Assembly: GCA_041552055.1 (NCBI GenBank)
Contig: JBFELO010000058.1
Coordinates: 1-27,605, forward strand
Length of the DNA stretch: 27,605 nucleotides
From: JBFELO01 sp041552055
GTDB lineage: Bacteria; Acidobacteriota; Thermoanaerobaculia; Thermoanaerobaculales; Sulfomarinibacteraceae
Direction of reading: 5' to 3'
The translations under genes and the position numbers were made by a program. This document shows, piece by piece, positions 1 through 7,959 of the stretch (positions are counted from its first letter, which is position 1; each line of letters begins with the position of its first letter). The notes under the pieces were generated by a model, which saw only the letters and a program-made list of their open reading frames with translations, was not told the DNA's origin and ran no database searches.

Positions 1-39
1 GCTGTCGTCGGTCGGCCGTCCGCGTCGATCATCTGACAC
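1..39 (+). repeat. Partial copy (3' part) of the 150-bp intergenic element, cut by the window edge
   Basis: TGTCGTCG (3-10) is followed after 11 nt by GCGTCGATCATCTGACAC (22-39). The element at 9475 has the same words with the same 11-nt spacing (9605-9612, then 9624-9641). The segment 16543-16580 also matches (GCTGTCG, then GCATCGACTATCTGACAC). The remaining 40-114 shows no gene; it is the 3' side of the subtilisin gene. Confidence 0.55.
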
Positions 40-114
40 TCGAGGCGACCTTTACGCCACTATTGGCGGCCTAGTGATAACCAGTCCTGCGACAAATCGC
101 CACCGTTAGGAACG

Positions 115-2280
115 TTACCGTCCGACGGATCGCCGTCCGGCACTCGCGCGAGGCGAAATGTCATTCAGCAGAATCGGCCCGGTGACGACCAGTGCGAAAT
201 CCTGGCCCGGCTCCGCGATCCGGTGTGGCGTCACCGCGACCGTCCAACGTCCGGGCCGTCCTTCGGGACGCCACACGACCTCGACGTTGTTGAGCCGGTC
301 ACCAGATCCACCCGACACCGAGATCCCGTGAGCGAAGTCGTTGCCGAAAAAGGTCCCGCCAGGCCCCTCCACCACCAGATCGAGATCGTTGACCAGGTTG
401 GTCTCCGCGAGCGAGTTCGAGGGCGGATCGGTCCACACCAGAACCACCTTGAGCGGTCCCGGGGCCACGACGCGGAACTCGGACACCATCGCGGCGTCGC
501 CGGAGCTCGAGAACGGCCCGCCCCGATCCTCCACCAACAGCCGGAACGGCGCGCCCGGAAAGTACATCATCCGATCCAGCTGCACCAATCCCCAACCCTG
601 GTCACGCGACGGAATCGGCCGGACGTCACTGCAGCCGAGCGTGGTCAGGTCGACCGCCGAGGCGATCAGGGCGACCTTGACGAGAGCCGCGGACGGCGCA
701 AAGCCCGAACTTGGACTCGGCCGTCCGTCCGGGTAGAAGCCGTCGACGAAGTACTGGCGGACCAGAGCGGCGAGCCCGGCGGCGGTCGGCGTCGCCATCG
801 AGGTGCCGGATTTCAGCTCGGCATCGCAGTTTCTCGTGCCGAGCAATCGGTCGGAAGACGCGGATGCCACGAACCGCCCGGGCGCAACCACGTCGGGCTT
901 GACCCTCCCGTCATGGGTCCAGCCGCGAGAGGTGAAGGTGGCAACGCACGGTGGATCGACATCGCCGTGCTCGACGGCCCCCACACTGACCACGTTCTTG
1001 CCGGTGGCCGGCGAGATGACCGTGTCGTCGAGAGGGCCGGCGTTGCCGCCGGCGAAGAAGACCAGCATCTCGCGATGGTTCCAGATGAATCGATCCACAT
1101 CTGCGGTGCGTTCGGTGTAGCGACCCAACGGCAGGAAGTTCTCCTCGTCGCCCCACGAGTTGCTGTGGATTCGCGCGCCCTGGTCATAGGCCTGCTGCAG
1201 GACCGGCTCGAGCGGCCGCAGAGGACAACCCAGGCCGGGCAGGTCGGCACAGTCGTCGATTGCTGCCCCGCCATCCTGGATCACCAGTCGGGCTGCAGGC
1301 GCCATGCCGTCAACGCCCTGATGGCGGCCGTCGGCGCCCTCGTCGCCGGCGGCGGTCCCGGCGACGTGGCTGCCGTGCCCCTGATCGTCCCACGACCAGG
1401 GGCCCGGGTTCGGCCAGTCCTCCTGCCAATAGAAGTCCACCGCCAGCACCTTGCGGTGGAGCGGATTGACCGCGGTTCCAACATCGTCGTTGAGGGCGGG
1501 CAACCCGGTCACCCCATCGACGAACTGACAGTGGTCGATATCGAGGCCCGTGTCCATGACTCCGATGATCTGGCCTTCGCCGTGCAGTCCGTGGTCGAAG
1601 ATCGGGGCCAATGCGGGGAGCCCGGACTGGCACCGCCACACGGACTCCGAGTTCTGCAGCCTGACCGGCGGTTGCACGTCTACAAAGACCAGACCTCGCA
1701 GACCTCGGACGACCTCGATCACCCGATCCAGCCCGTCCTCCGACACGACAAACCCGACCTGCGGCAGCGCCTCTTCCGCTTCGAACCAGGACACCTCGGC
1801 TTCGGCGGCCTCCAGGCGGTCCGCGACCGCTTCGAGGTCGGTCCCTGGCGCCACACCGAGAATGATTGGTACGCGAGGGGAAAGCCCGGCCGCGTCGGTG
1901 TCTCGAATCGTGGCCAGCACCGGTGCGATGGCACGTCCGGATGACCACGGCTCGGCCGACATCACCCCCTCGAGATCCCGCAGAGATTCAGGACGAGCCG
2001 CCACCAGCGCGACGTTGTCCGGCAGGTGGCCGAGCACGGGAATGCCGCGCTCCTCGAGCAGCCGCCGAGCCGTTTGAATGGATGTGGGGTCCATGTACAC
2101 CATCGAAACCGGCTCCGAACTGTCGGTCACGCAGATCGCATTCTCGGGTTCGGCAACGCCACCATGGGCTGATCGCCGAGCACCGTTTCCGGCGACGTCG
2201 CCGTTCGCGGACAGCGCCAGCCAGCACACGATCACGCGAATCACAGATGAACATCCCCGAGTCATATCCAACCCCATCAT
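115..2280 (-). CDS. Secreted subtilisin-like serine peptidase (S8, KP43-like)
   Basis: This is a secreted endopeptidase of the subtilase family. Numbering from a TTG at 2322, the catalytic triad is Asp257 (GVMDTG), His316 (DQGHGSHVAG) and Ser508 (SGTSMATP), with the oxyanion Asn427 in FFAGGN. An N-terminal pro-region of about 200 residues precedes the catalytic domain. The C-terminal 120 residues (LVWTDPP, NDLDLVV, NNVE, FALVVTG) match the beta-sandwich typical of KP43-type subtilases. A short hydrophobic stretch (VIRVIVCWLALSA) near the N-terminus is a plausible signal peptide. I start at ATG 2280, with GGAG 11 nt upstream; ATG 2265 is an alternative that leaves a more compact signal peptide. 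The gene is transcribed away from the pentapeptide gene and shares an 86-bp divergent gap with it. Family call is firm; substrate unknown. Confidence 0.93.
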   Translation of the reverse strand: MMGLDMTRGCSSVIRVIVCWLALSANGDVAGNGARRSAHGGVAEPENAICVTDSSEPVSMVYMDPTSIQTARRLLEERGIPVLGHLPDNVALVAARPESLRDLEGVMSAEPWSSGRAIAPVLATIRDTDAAGLSPRVPIILGVAPGTDLEAVADRLEAAEAEVSWFEAEEALPQVGFVVSEDGLDRVIEVVRGLRGLVFVDVQPPVRLQNSESVWRCQSGLPALAPIFDHGLHGEGQIIGVMDTGLDIDHCQFVDGVTGLPALNDDVGTAVNPLHRKVLAVDFYWQEDWPNPGPWSWDDQGHGSHVAGTAAGDEGADGRHQGVDGMAPAARLVIQDGGAAIDDCADLPGLGCPLRPLEPVLQQAYDQGARIHSNSWGDEENFLPLGRYTERTADVDRFIWNHREMLVFFAGGNAGPLDDTVISPATGKNVVSVGAVEHGDVDPPCVATFTSRGWTHDGRVKPDVVAPGRFVASASSDRLLGTRNCDAELKSGTSMATPTAAGLAALVRQYFVDGFYPDGRPSPSSGFAPSAALVKVALIASAVDLTTLGCSDVRPIPSRDQGWGLVQLDRMMYFPGAPFRLLVEDRGGPFSSSGDAAMVSEFRVVAPGPLKVVLVWTDPPSNSLAETNLVNDLDLVVEGPGGTFFGNDFAHGISVSGGSGDRLNNVEVVWRPEGRPGRWTVAVTPHRIAEPGQDFALVVTGPILLNDISPRASAGRRSVGR

Positions 2281-2366
2281 AGTGCGAGCTTCTCCGAACG
2301 GAGGTGATCTGCGGTTCTGCAAAGATCTCCGCCAGTCATCTACACTGGATTCAGGAGAATTGGCGA

Positions 2367-3806
2367 ATGGCGAACTCCGATCATCTCGACAAGCTGCGCG
2401 CAGGCAACTGGAACGAGTGGCGTGCCCACAACCCTGAGCTGGCTCCCGACCTGATCGATGCCCACCTGGTCGGAATGGACCTCCGCGGTCTCGACCTGAG
2501 CAAGGCGCACCTCCGCGGCGCCAACCTTTCAGGCGCCAGGCTGGACGGCGCCGATCTGTCGCGGGCCTCCCTCGAAGCGGTTGACCTGGCCGAAGCGAGC
2601 CTCACCGGCGCGGTGCTGGACCAGGTACAGTTCGACTTTCTCGACCTGACCGGGCTGGACCTCTCGGGGGCATCCCTCCAGGGCGCGACGTTCCGCGGCT
2701 CCAACCTGAGCCGCGCCAACCTGCGCCGGGCAAACCTGAGTCGGGCGACTCTCGAGAGCGCGATCCTCGACCATGCAGATCTGACGGGTGCGAACCTGCG
2801 CGGGGCCTCGTTGCGCGGCGCCCGATTCGCGTCTGCCACTCTGCGCGGCATCGAGGCCGATTCGGCGATCCTGGAGGGCGTCGAGTTCGAGGACCTCGAC
2901 ATGGAGGCGGCGGTCCTGACCTCGGTACAGGGCGACAGCGCCCAGTTCAAAAACTCCCGTCTCGCGCGGGCCGATTTTCGCAGCGCGGCCCTCCGGAACG
3001 CAAACTTCCACAGCGCGAACCTGGTTGAAGCCGTGTTCGACGAGGCGCAGTGCGAAGGGGCAAGCCTCAGCCATGCCGACCTCGAGAAGGCCAGCTTTCA
3101 GCGCACCAATCTGTCGCAGGCCGACCTGCGCGGATCGAGTCTGATCAACGCGGTGCTGGACGGCTGCATTCTGTCCGGTGCCAGGCTCGCTGAACTCGAC
3201 TTCCGGTCGCCCAGCGTCGGTCGGGTCTCGTTCGCCACGGCAGATCTCCGCAGGGCGGTGTTCAGACGGTGCGAGCTGCGGGCGAGCGACTTCCGGGACG
3301 CCAACCTAGAGGAGGCCGACTTCCGGGACGCCAACCTCGAGGGGGCGAAGTTCCGTGCCGCCAAACTGGCGGACGCCACTTTCAGGAACGCCAATCTGAA
3401 GCAGGCCGATCTCAGCGACACCCAGGCCCAGGGTGCGGATCTTTCAGGCACCAACCTGATCCTGGTCAACGCCACCGGAAGCAAGATGATCGGTGCAGAC
3501 CTGCGGTTCACCGATGCCATCGGCATCGATCTCGACCGCGCCGATATACGCTACTCCGATCTTCGCAACGCGAACCTTACAAAGGCGAACATCGCCACCG
3601 CAAAGATGTGGGGCGCCCGGGTTCGCAACACCAAGATGCCGGCCAACATGGGACACATGCTCGTCATCCTGCGCCTCAGTCAGATCTTCCGGGTGATCGG
3701 AAGCAGACGAGAGAAGATGAAAGAGGCGCGTGAGCGCAAGCGGATCCAGCAGGTCGCCGAATTGGTCCGACAGCGGGAGGCGGACCGCAAGCGGCGCGCC
3801 AGGTGA
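2367..3806 (+). CDS. Pentapeptide-repeat protein with basic C-terminal tail
   Basis: A 479-residue protein built almost entirely of A(D/N)LXX pentapeptide repeats, which fold as a right-handed quadrilateral beta-helix. The N-terminus (DHLDKLRAGNWNEWRAHNP) is a cap seen in many such proteins. The last 50 residues leave the repeat and form a hydrophobic patch (MLVILRLSQIFRVIG) and a highly charged, probably helical tail rich in Arg, Lys and Glu. No signal peptide is visible, so it is probably cytoplasmic. ATG 2367 is chosen because AGGAG lies at 2353-2357, 9 nt upstream; the longer frame from 2304 has no such support. TACACT at 2341-2346 could be the -10. The stop overlaps the GTG start of the next gene, suggesting coupled expression with the outer-membrane barrel. 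Molecular role unknown; a scaffold function is only a guess. Confidence 0.9.
   Translation: MANSDHLDKLRAGNWNEWRAHNPELAPDLIDAHLVGMDLRGLDLSKAHLRGANLSGARLDGADLSRASLEAVDLAEASLTGAVLDQVQFDFLDLTGLDLSGASLQGATFRGSNLSRANLRRANLSRATLESAILDHADLTGANLRGASLRGARFASATLRGIEADSAILEGVEFEDLDMEAAVLTSVQGDSAQFKNSRLARADFRSAALRNANFHSANLVEAVFDEAQCEGASLSHADLEKASFQRTNLSQADLRGSSLINAVLDGCILSGARLAELDFRSPSVGRVSFATADLRRAVFRRCELRASDFRDANLEEADFRDANLEGAKFRAAKLADATFRNANLKQADLSDTQAQGADLSGTNLILVNATGSKMIGADLRFTDAIGIDLDRADIRYSDLRNANLTKANIATAKMWGARVRNTKMPANMGHMLVILRLSQIFRVIGSRREKMKEARERKRIQQVAELVRQREADRKRRAR
3288..3342 (+). repeat. 25-bp near-exact duplication inside the pentapeptide gene
   Basis: The 25-bp unit at 3288-3312 recurs at 3318-3342 with one mismatch, a 30-bp offset equal to two pentapeptide repeats. 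Other repeats in the gene match at protein level but not this closely in DNA, so this looks like a recent in-frame duplication. Confidence 0.8.
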
Positions 3807-5467
3807 GATCGCATCGTGCCCGGACCGGCGACGGAGACCGACGAAGTCGATGTCCACTGTCATGCCTAATCGTCGTCTCGATGGGAGCATCTCTGATTGC
3901 CCCTGCCCTGGCAGCCTCTGAACCCGAGGAGGACCTCGAGGGCCTGCCGATCGTGCGGATCGTGTTTGACCGATTCAACATCTTCGACACTGCCAACCCC
4001 AAGACCTCGGCGTGGTTCTACCGCTGGGCCAACGCCCTTCACATCGTCACCAAGGAGGGCTTTCTCCGGCAGATGGTCCTGTTCAAGGAGGGCGACCCGT
4101 ACTCCTCGAAGATCGCCGAAGAGAGCGCCCGGATCATCCGACAAATGGGCTTCATCAACCCGGTCTACATCACGGCGAAACGGGTCGACGGAGGCGTCGA
4201 GGTCACCGTGGAGACCCATGACCAGTGGACGCTGCAGGTGGGTGGGAGCTTCGGGCTGGCCGGTGAGCGTCGGAAGTGGAGCATCGAGTTTCAAGAGGAG
4301 AACTTCCTCGGCTGGGGGAAGAAGTTGGACCTCCAGTTTCGCTCCGACGTGGAACGCGACACCTGGGCCTACCGTTACCGTGACCCGAACATCTTCGGCA
4401 CCCGGTGGAGGGCCGATCTCGTCTACGAGGACTCCACCGACGGCTCGGTCGAACAGCTGTTGCTCGAGCGCCCGTTCTTCTCGCTCGCGACCGATCGCGC
4501 CTGGGGCGGCATCTGGCGGTCGGAGAATCTGATCGAGCACCTGTACTCCGAATCGGATTCGGTGGTCAGCGGACGCCGCGACAGCCGTATCTGGGGCGCG
4601 TGGTACGGCATCAGGTTGCCGCTCGACACCGACGTCACGCGCCGCATCAACCTCGGCTGGGATGATCAACGCCACACCTACCGAGAGTGGATCTGGGACA
4701 CCGGAGAATGCCCCTACCCGATCCCCGGAAGTGATGAATGCCCAGACCCGACCCCGGAAAACCGCGAGATCTCGGGCCCGCGCATCACCTACCAGCAGGT
4801 CCGAGACCGGTTCGTCGTGATGAGCGGGTTTCGCGCCTGGACGGCGCAGGAGGACGTCGCGATGGGACCGAACTTCCAGGTCGGCGTGACGGTCTCGACC
4901 CCGCAACTCGGCGGCGACATGACCCGCGTGCTGACCGATGGCTCGGTGTCCAGGGTGTGGCGATCCGGCAACTGGATGATCACCGGCAACGGCTGGTTTC
5001 GGGGCCGATGGGACGATTGGGATCCACGCAGCTGGGTCGCGGGCATTCAGGCGACGGCGTCAGAGATCGGAACCCGTGGACTGCAGGCGAGAATACTCGT
5101 CGAGGGATCTCACGAGCTCGACCTGGACCAGCAGTTGACCCTGGGCGCAGACATCGGCTTGCGCGGCTGGGACCCTGACTACTTCGACGGCACCGGCCGT
5201 GCGGTCGCCAACCTGCAGTGGCGGACACTGGTCAAGGAGGACCTGTTCCAGCTCTTCTCGCTGGGCTTCGTGGTGTTCGGCGACGCGGGGATGACCTGGG
5301 ACCCACGGGTCGGCCCGGGCACGGACGGGGTGCGGGCCGACGTCGGTGTGGGCCTGCTGTTCGATCTCACCACTTTCGGGCGCGCCGACGTTCTCCGGGT
5401 GGAGATCGGATGGCCTGACGACAACACGGGATCGACACTGCTCATCACCGCTTCGTCACTCTTCTGA
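3803..5467 (+). CDS. Outer-membrane POTRA/Omp85-type barrel protein
   Basis: A 554-residue exported protein. A basic n-region and hydrophobic core (CLIVVSMGASLIAPALAAS) form a Sec signal peptide. Residues about 48-140 look like one POTRA domain (EGDPYSSKIAEESARIIRQMGFI, then VEVTVETHDQW). The rest is an amphipathic beta-barrel with alternating aromatic residues. GLRGW at 452-456 followed by ANLQWR matches the conserved loop-6 (V/L)RG(F/Y/W) motif of Omp85 proteins, and the chain ends in Phe (ITASSLF), as expected of a BAM beta-signal. With a single POTRA it is not BamA itself; it is closer to TamA-like or patatin-type small Omp85 proteins, or to an outer-membrane assembly or secretion pore. 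The GTG start overlaps the previous stop as GTGA and has no clear Shine-Dalgarno, which fits translational coupling with the pentapeptide gene. Confidence 0.82.
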   Translation: MRSHRARTGDGDRRSRCPLSCLIVVSMGASLIAPALAASEPEEDLEGLPIVRIVFDRFNIFDTANPKTSAWFYRWANALHIVTKEGFLRQMVLFKEGDPYSSKIAEESARIIRQMGFINPVYITAKRVDGGVEVTVETHDQWTLQVGGSFGLAGERRKWSIEFQEENFLGWGKKLDLQFRSDVERDTWAYRYRDPNIFGTRWRADLVYEDSTDGSVEQLLLERPFFSLATDRAWGGIWRSENLIEHLYSESDSVVSGRRDSRIWGAWYGIRLPLDTDVTRRINLGWDDQRHTYREWIWDTGECPYPIPGSDECPDPTPENREISGPRITYQQVRDRFVVMSGFRAWTAQEDVAMGPNFQVGVTVSTPQLGGDMTRVLTDGSVSRVWRSGNWMITGNGWFRGRWDDWDPRSWVAGIQATASEIGTRGLQARILVEGSHELDLDQQLTLGADIGLRGWDPDYFDGTGRAVANLQWRTLVKEDLFQLFSLGFVVFGDAGMTWDPRVGPGTDGVRADVGVGLLFDLTTFGRADVLRVEIGWPDDNTGSTLLITASSLF

Positions 5468-5504
5468 GGTTCATGTTGTCCTCGAGTCCCGCTTTCACAA
5501 TCCC

Positions 5505-5537
5505 TTGACGCGATCTCATCCCTCTTCGGACTACAAT
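5505..5537 (+). promoter_or_regulatory. Possible promoter for the M14 peptidase gene
   Basis: TACAAT (5532-5537) is a good -10, placed 9 nt before the ATG. TTGACG (5505-5510) resembles a -35, but the 21-bp spacer is too long, so only the -10 is persuasive. If used, the transcript would be nearly leaderless. Confidence 0.3.
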
Positions 5538-5546
5538 GCGGAGCCG

Positions 5547-7268
5547 ATGAGCCTCTCGCGCCGGACCATCCGACTCGTGTTTCTCGCCCTGCTGACCGTC
5601 GCGGCATCTGCCGATGCCGCCGGCGATCGTCCGATCGAGGTCCTCATCGAGGTCGACGACCGGTCGCGCCTCGAGCAACTCACCCGCCTCGTGAGCGTGT
5701 CGGACGTCCGCGGCAATCAGGTGTCTGCGGTCGTCATGCCGCGCCAACTCGACCTGCTCCGCGGCGCCGGCTTCTCGTGGCGTGCGGTTGTCAAACGAGA
5801 AATGACAGCCGACGAGATGTGCCCGACCCTTTGGGTAGACGACCCCGCCCGGTCGTGGAACTGCTACCCGACGTACTCACAATACGTCGGCCTCATGGAG
5901 CGGTTCGCGGCGACCCACCCCGACCTGTGCCGCCTCGAGAGCCTGGGGCCCACCAGCAACAGGGTCCGACCCCACGACCTTTGGGCACTGCGGATCAGCG
6001 ACTTCCCGGACATCGAGGAAGCGGAGCCCGAAGTGATGCTGACCTCGACCATGCACGGTAACGAGGCGACCGGTTTCGTGCTGATGCTGCGGCTGATCCA
6101 CGAGCTGCTCGAGGGGTACGGCGTCGACCCCCAAACGACCGCCCTCGTGAACGACCTCGAAATCTGGATCAACCCCAACGCCAACCCCGACGGCACCTAC
6201 TTTGCCGGGAACGACACGGTGTCCGGTGCGATTCGCTTCTACTCGACCCCGGAAGGCGACGCGACGGACATCGACCCGAACCGCAACTTCCCGGACCCGG
6301 ACGACGGGGACCACCCGGACGGCAACCCGTGGTGGCCCGAGACCCAGGCGATGATGGCGTTCGCCGAGACCCACACGACGACCCTGTCCGCCAACCTTCA
6401 TGACGGTACCGAGGTCGTGAACTACCCGTGGGACACGTGGGAAAGGCGGCATGTGGATGATGAGTATCTAATCTCCATCAGCCGGGCCTACGCAGATCTG
6501 GCGCAGGCCCTCAGCCCGGCCGACTACATGACCGACCAGTCCAACGGAATCACCAACGGCTGGGACTGGTACCCCGTGGCCGGCGGGAGACAGGACTTCA
6601 TGACCTTCTGGCACTCGGCGCGCGAGGTCACCATCGAGCTGTCGCAAACCAAGACCCCGCCGGCCGCCGAGCTCGGAGACTTCTGGACCTGGAACAGGAG
6701 TGCGCTGCTCGACTTCATGGGCCGAGCGCGAGAGGGCGTGCACGGCGTCGTGACCGCACCCGATGGAGAGCCGCTCGATGCGGTGATCGAACTCGTCGGC
6801 TACGACTCGGCCATCGACAACTCATTCGTCGCGACCGATCCCGACGTGGGCGACTACCACCGTCTCGTGCTTCCCGGCAGCTACACGCTCAAGATCTCGG
6901 CCGACGGCTTTCACCCCACCGTCATCGACAACGTGACGGTGTCGTCGGAGGCCCCTGCTCTCGTCGACGCGGTACTGCAGCCCGTCACGGCCACCGTCAC
7001 GGGGCGAGTGAGCACGCCAGCGGCGCGCTGGCCCGTTGCCGGGGCAGCCGTCGAGCTCCTGGGCACCGACTTCTCCACCTCGACCTCTGCCGACGGGAGC
7101 TTCGAGCTCGACGGCGTGCCACCGGGCGAGTACACCGTCCGGATCTCGGCCGACGGATACGAGACCACCGACAAGGTCAGAGGGTTGGCTGCACCGACCA
7201 CCGAACTGGACATCGCCATCGCTCCACTGAGCTTCAGGCGCGTCACGGTGCTCGAGGCCGAAGAGTAG
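5547..7268 (+). CDS. Secreted M14 zinc carboxypeptidase with two regulatory-like domains
   Basis: A 573-residue exported metallopeptidase. A signal peptide (RRTIRLVFLALLTVAASADA) is followed by an N-terminal segment and the M14 catalytic domain (about 100-390). Zinc ligands are His170 and Glu173 (MHGNE) and His285 (ANLHDG). Arg246 in DPNRNF matches the substrate-carboxylate-binding Asn-Arg pair, and Glu364 (TIELSQ) is the catalytic acid/base. Two CarboxypepD_reg-like beta domains follow (about 397-475 and 480-560), each with the GEYTVRISADGY-type signature, as in other bacterial secreted M14 peptidases. ATG 5547 gives the signal peptide at the extreme N-terminus; GGAG at 5540-5543 is only 3 nt away. 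The frame is open back to 5346 inside the barrel gene, but that extension is not credible. It probably cleaves C-terminal residues from extracellular peptides, complementing the subtilisin upstream. Confidence 0.92.
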   Translation: MSLSRRTIRLVFLALLTVAASADAAGDRPIEVLIEVDDRSRLEQLTRLVSVSDVRGNQVSAVVMPRQLDLLRGAGFSWRAVVKREMTADEMCPTLWVDDPARSWNCYPTYSQYVGLMERFAATHPDLCRLESLGPTSNRVRPHDLWALRISDFPDIEEAEPEVMLTSTMHGNEATGFVLMLRLIHELLEGYGVDPQTTALVNDLEIWINPNANPDGTYFAGNDTVSGAIRFYSTPEGDATDIDPNRNFPDPDDGDHPDGNPWWPETQAMMAFAETHTTTLSANLHDGTEVVNYPWDTWERRHVDDEYLISISRAYADLAQALSPADYMTDQSNGITNGWDWYPVAGGRQDFMTFWHSAREVTIELSQTKTPPAAELGDFWTWNRSALLDFMGRAREGVHGVVTAPDGEPLDAVIELVGYDSAIDNSFVATDPDVGDYHRLVLPGSYTLKISADGFHPTVIDNVTVSSEAPALVDAVLQPVTATVTGRVSTPAARWPVAGAAVELLGTDFSTSTSADGSFELDGVPPGEYTVRISADGYETTDKVRGLAAPTTELDIAIAPLSFRRVTVLEAEE

Positions 7269-7421
7269 ATCCGACCCCGTCCCGCCCAGGGGATGAGGGC
7301 TCCCCCGCCCACCCGGCCTGGGGGCGTGGGGCCTTGACGATAGCAGCGCTGGGAATTCCCCCATGCCCTGAAGCGCAGGCCGGCACCCAGCATGAGTGCC
7401 GGGCGAACAGGCCCTCGGACC
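7269..7421. other. Convergent intergenic gap, GC-rich, with partial repeat motifs
   Basis: The 153 bp between two converging genes hold no ORF worth calling. An imperfect GC hairpin spans about 7308-7340 but has no T-run, so it is not called a terminator. CCGGCAC (7380-7386) and GTGCCGG (7397-7403) form a hairpin. Its right side, TGAGTGCCGGGC (7393-7404), equals the right arm of the palindromes at 9815 and 16768. Confidence 0.5.
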
Positions 7422-7859
7422 CTACTGAAATTCCCGTTCCGCCATCACGGTGAGGACGATCGCGGGGATTCCAACCGGGAAGAACGCGAACAGCGCGGCG
7501 ATGCTGCCGACCAGCGCCAGCCAGAACCGCCGTTGGCGGATCGCGGCAATGCCGCCGATGATGGCGAGCAGCCCGATGACGAGGCACAGCAGGGCCAACG
7601 GTCCGAACATGGCGATCGGCAGGTACGCGAACCGCGCCGCCTCGGGGTCGTGTACACCGGCGGTGCTGATGGCGCCGGTCCCGATGACCCCGAGGAGGAG
7701 CAGGACGCACGACCCGATCAGCGACATCACACCGGCGATGATGTCGAGCACGCCGGCGATGGCGGTTTTGGATGTCGTGGTGGACGCCGGGCGACCCTCC
7801 GGCGACGGAACGGTTTCGGCGTCACGTGCGTCTCGCAGCTCGTTGTGACCTGAGTTCAT
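7422..7859 (-). CDS. Small multi-pass membrane protein, unknown function
   Basis: A 145-residue protein with a polar N-terminal 30 residues and three long hydrophobic stretches at about 33-62, 79-106 and 111-138; the first could be a hairpin of two short helices. The pattern (AGVLDIIAGVMSLIG near the start, GLLAIIGGIAAIRQRRFWLALVGSI, then PAIVLTVMAEREF at the end) resembles the uncharacterised DUF4064-like family of small integral membrane proteins, but this is only by pattern. ATG 7859 follows GGAG at a short spacing; the frame stays open to 8045, but that part is polar and overlaps the divergent MATE gene. The two genes share a 100-bp intergenic region. No function is proposed. Confidence 0.7.
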   Translation of the reverse strand: MNSGHNELRDARDAETVPSPEGRPASTTTSKTAIAGVLDIIAGVMSLIGSCVLLLLGVIGTGAISTAGVHDPEAARFAYLPIAMFGPLALLCLVIGLLAIIGGIAAIRQRRFWLALVGSIAALFAFFPVGIPAIVLTVMAEREFQ

Positions 7860-7923
7860 GTTCTCCAAGGCGGTCCTCCCACAAACAACAACGGGCACGA
7901 CCCACTCCGGGTTCTCAACACCA

Positions 7924-7952
7924 TGAACAAAGCGGGCCGACAGTCGTACTCT
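7924..7952 (+). promoter_or_regulatory. Putative promoter of the MATE gene (leaderless)
   Basis: TGAACA (7924-7929), 17 bp, TACTCT (7947-7952). Transcription would start at about 7959-7960, at the ATG itself. No Shine-Dalgarno is present before this ATG, consistent with a leaderless mRNA. Confidence 0.45.
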
Positions 7953-7959
7953 AGCACTC

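Noticed and set aside
55..70. CGCCA/TGGCG hairpin as terminator of a gene left of the window
   Set aside because: Only 5 bp of stem and no T-run; no upstream gene end is visible.
223..1944. 573-codon open frame on the plus strand across the subtilisin gene
   Set aside because: It is antisense to a gene with a complete catalytic triad; the translation is Arg/His-rich with no domain. GC-rich codon bias opens such frames.
5346..5546. N-terminal extension of the M14 peptidase into the barrel gene
   Set aside because: It would bury the signal peptide at residue 68 and translates out of frame with the barrel; ATG 5547 fits far better.
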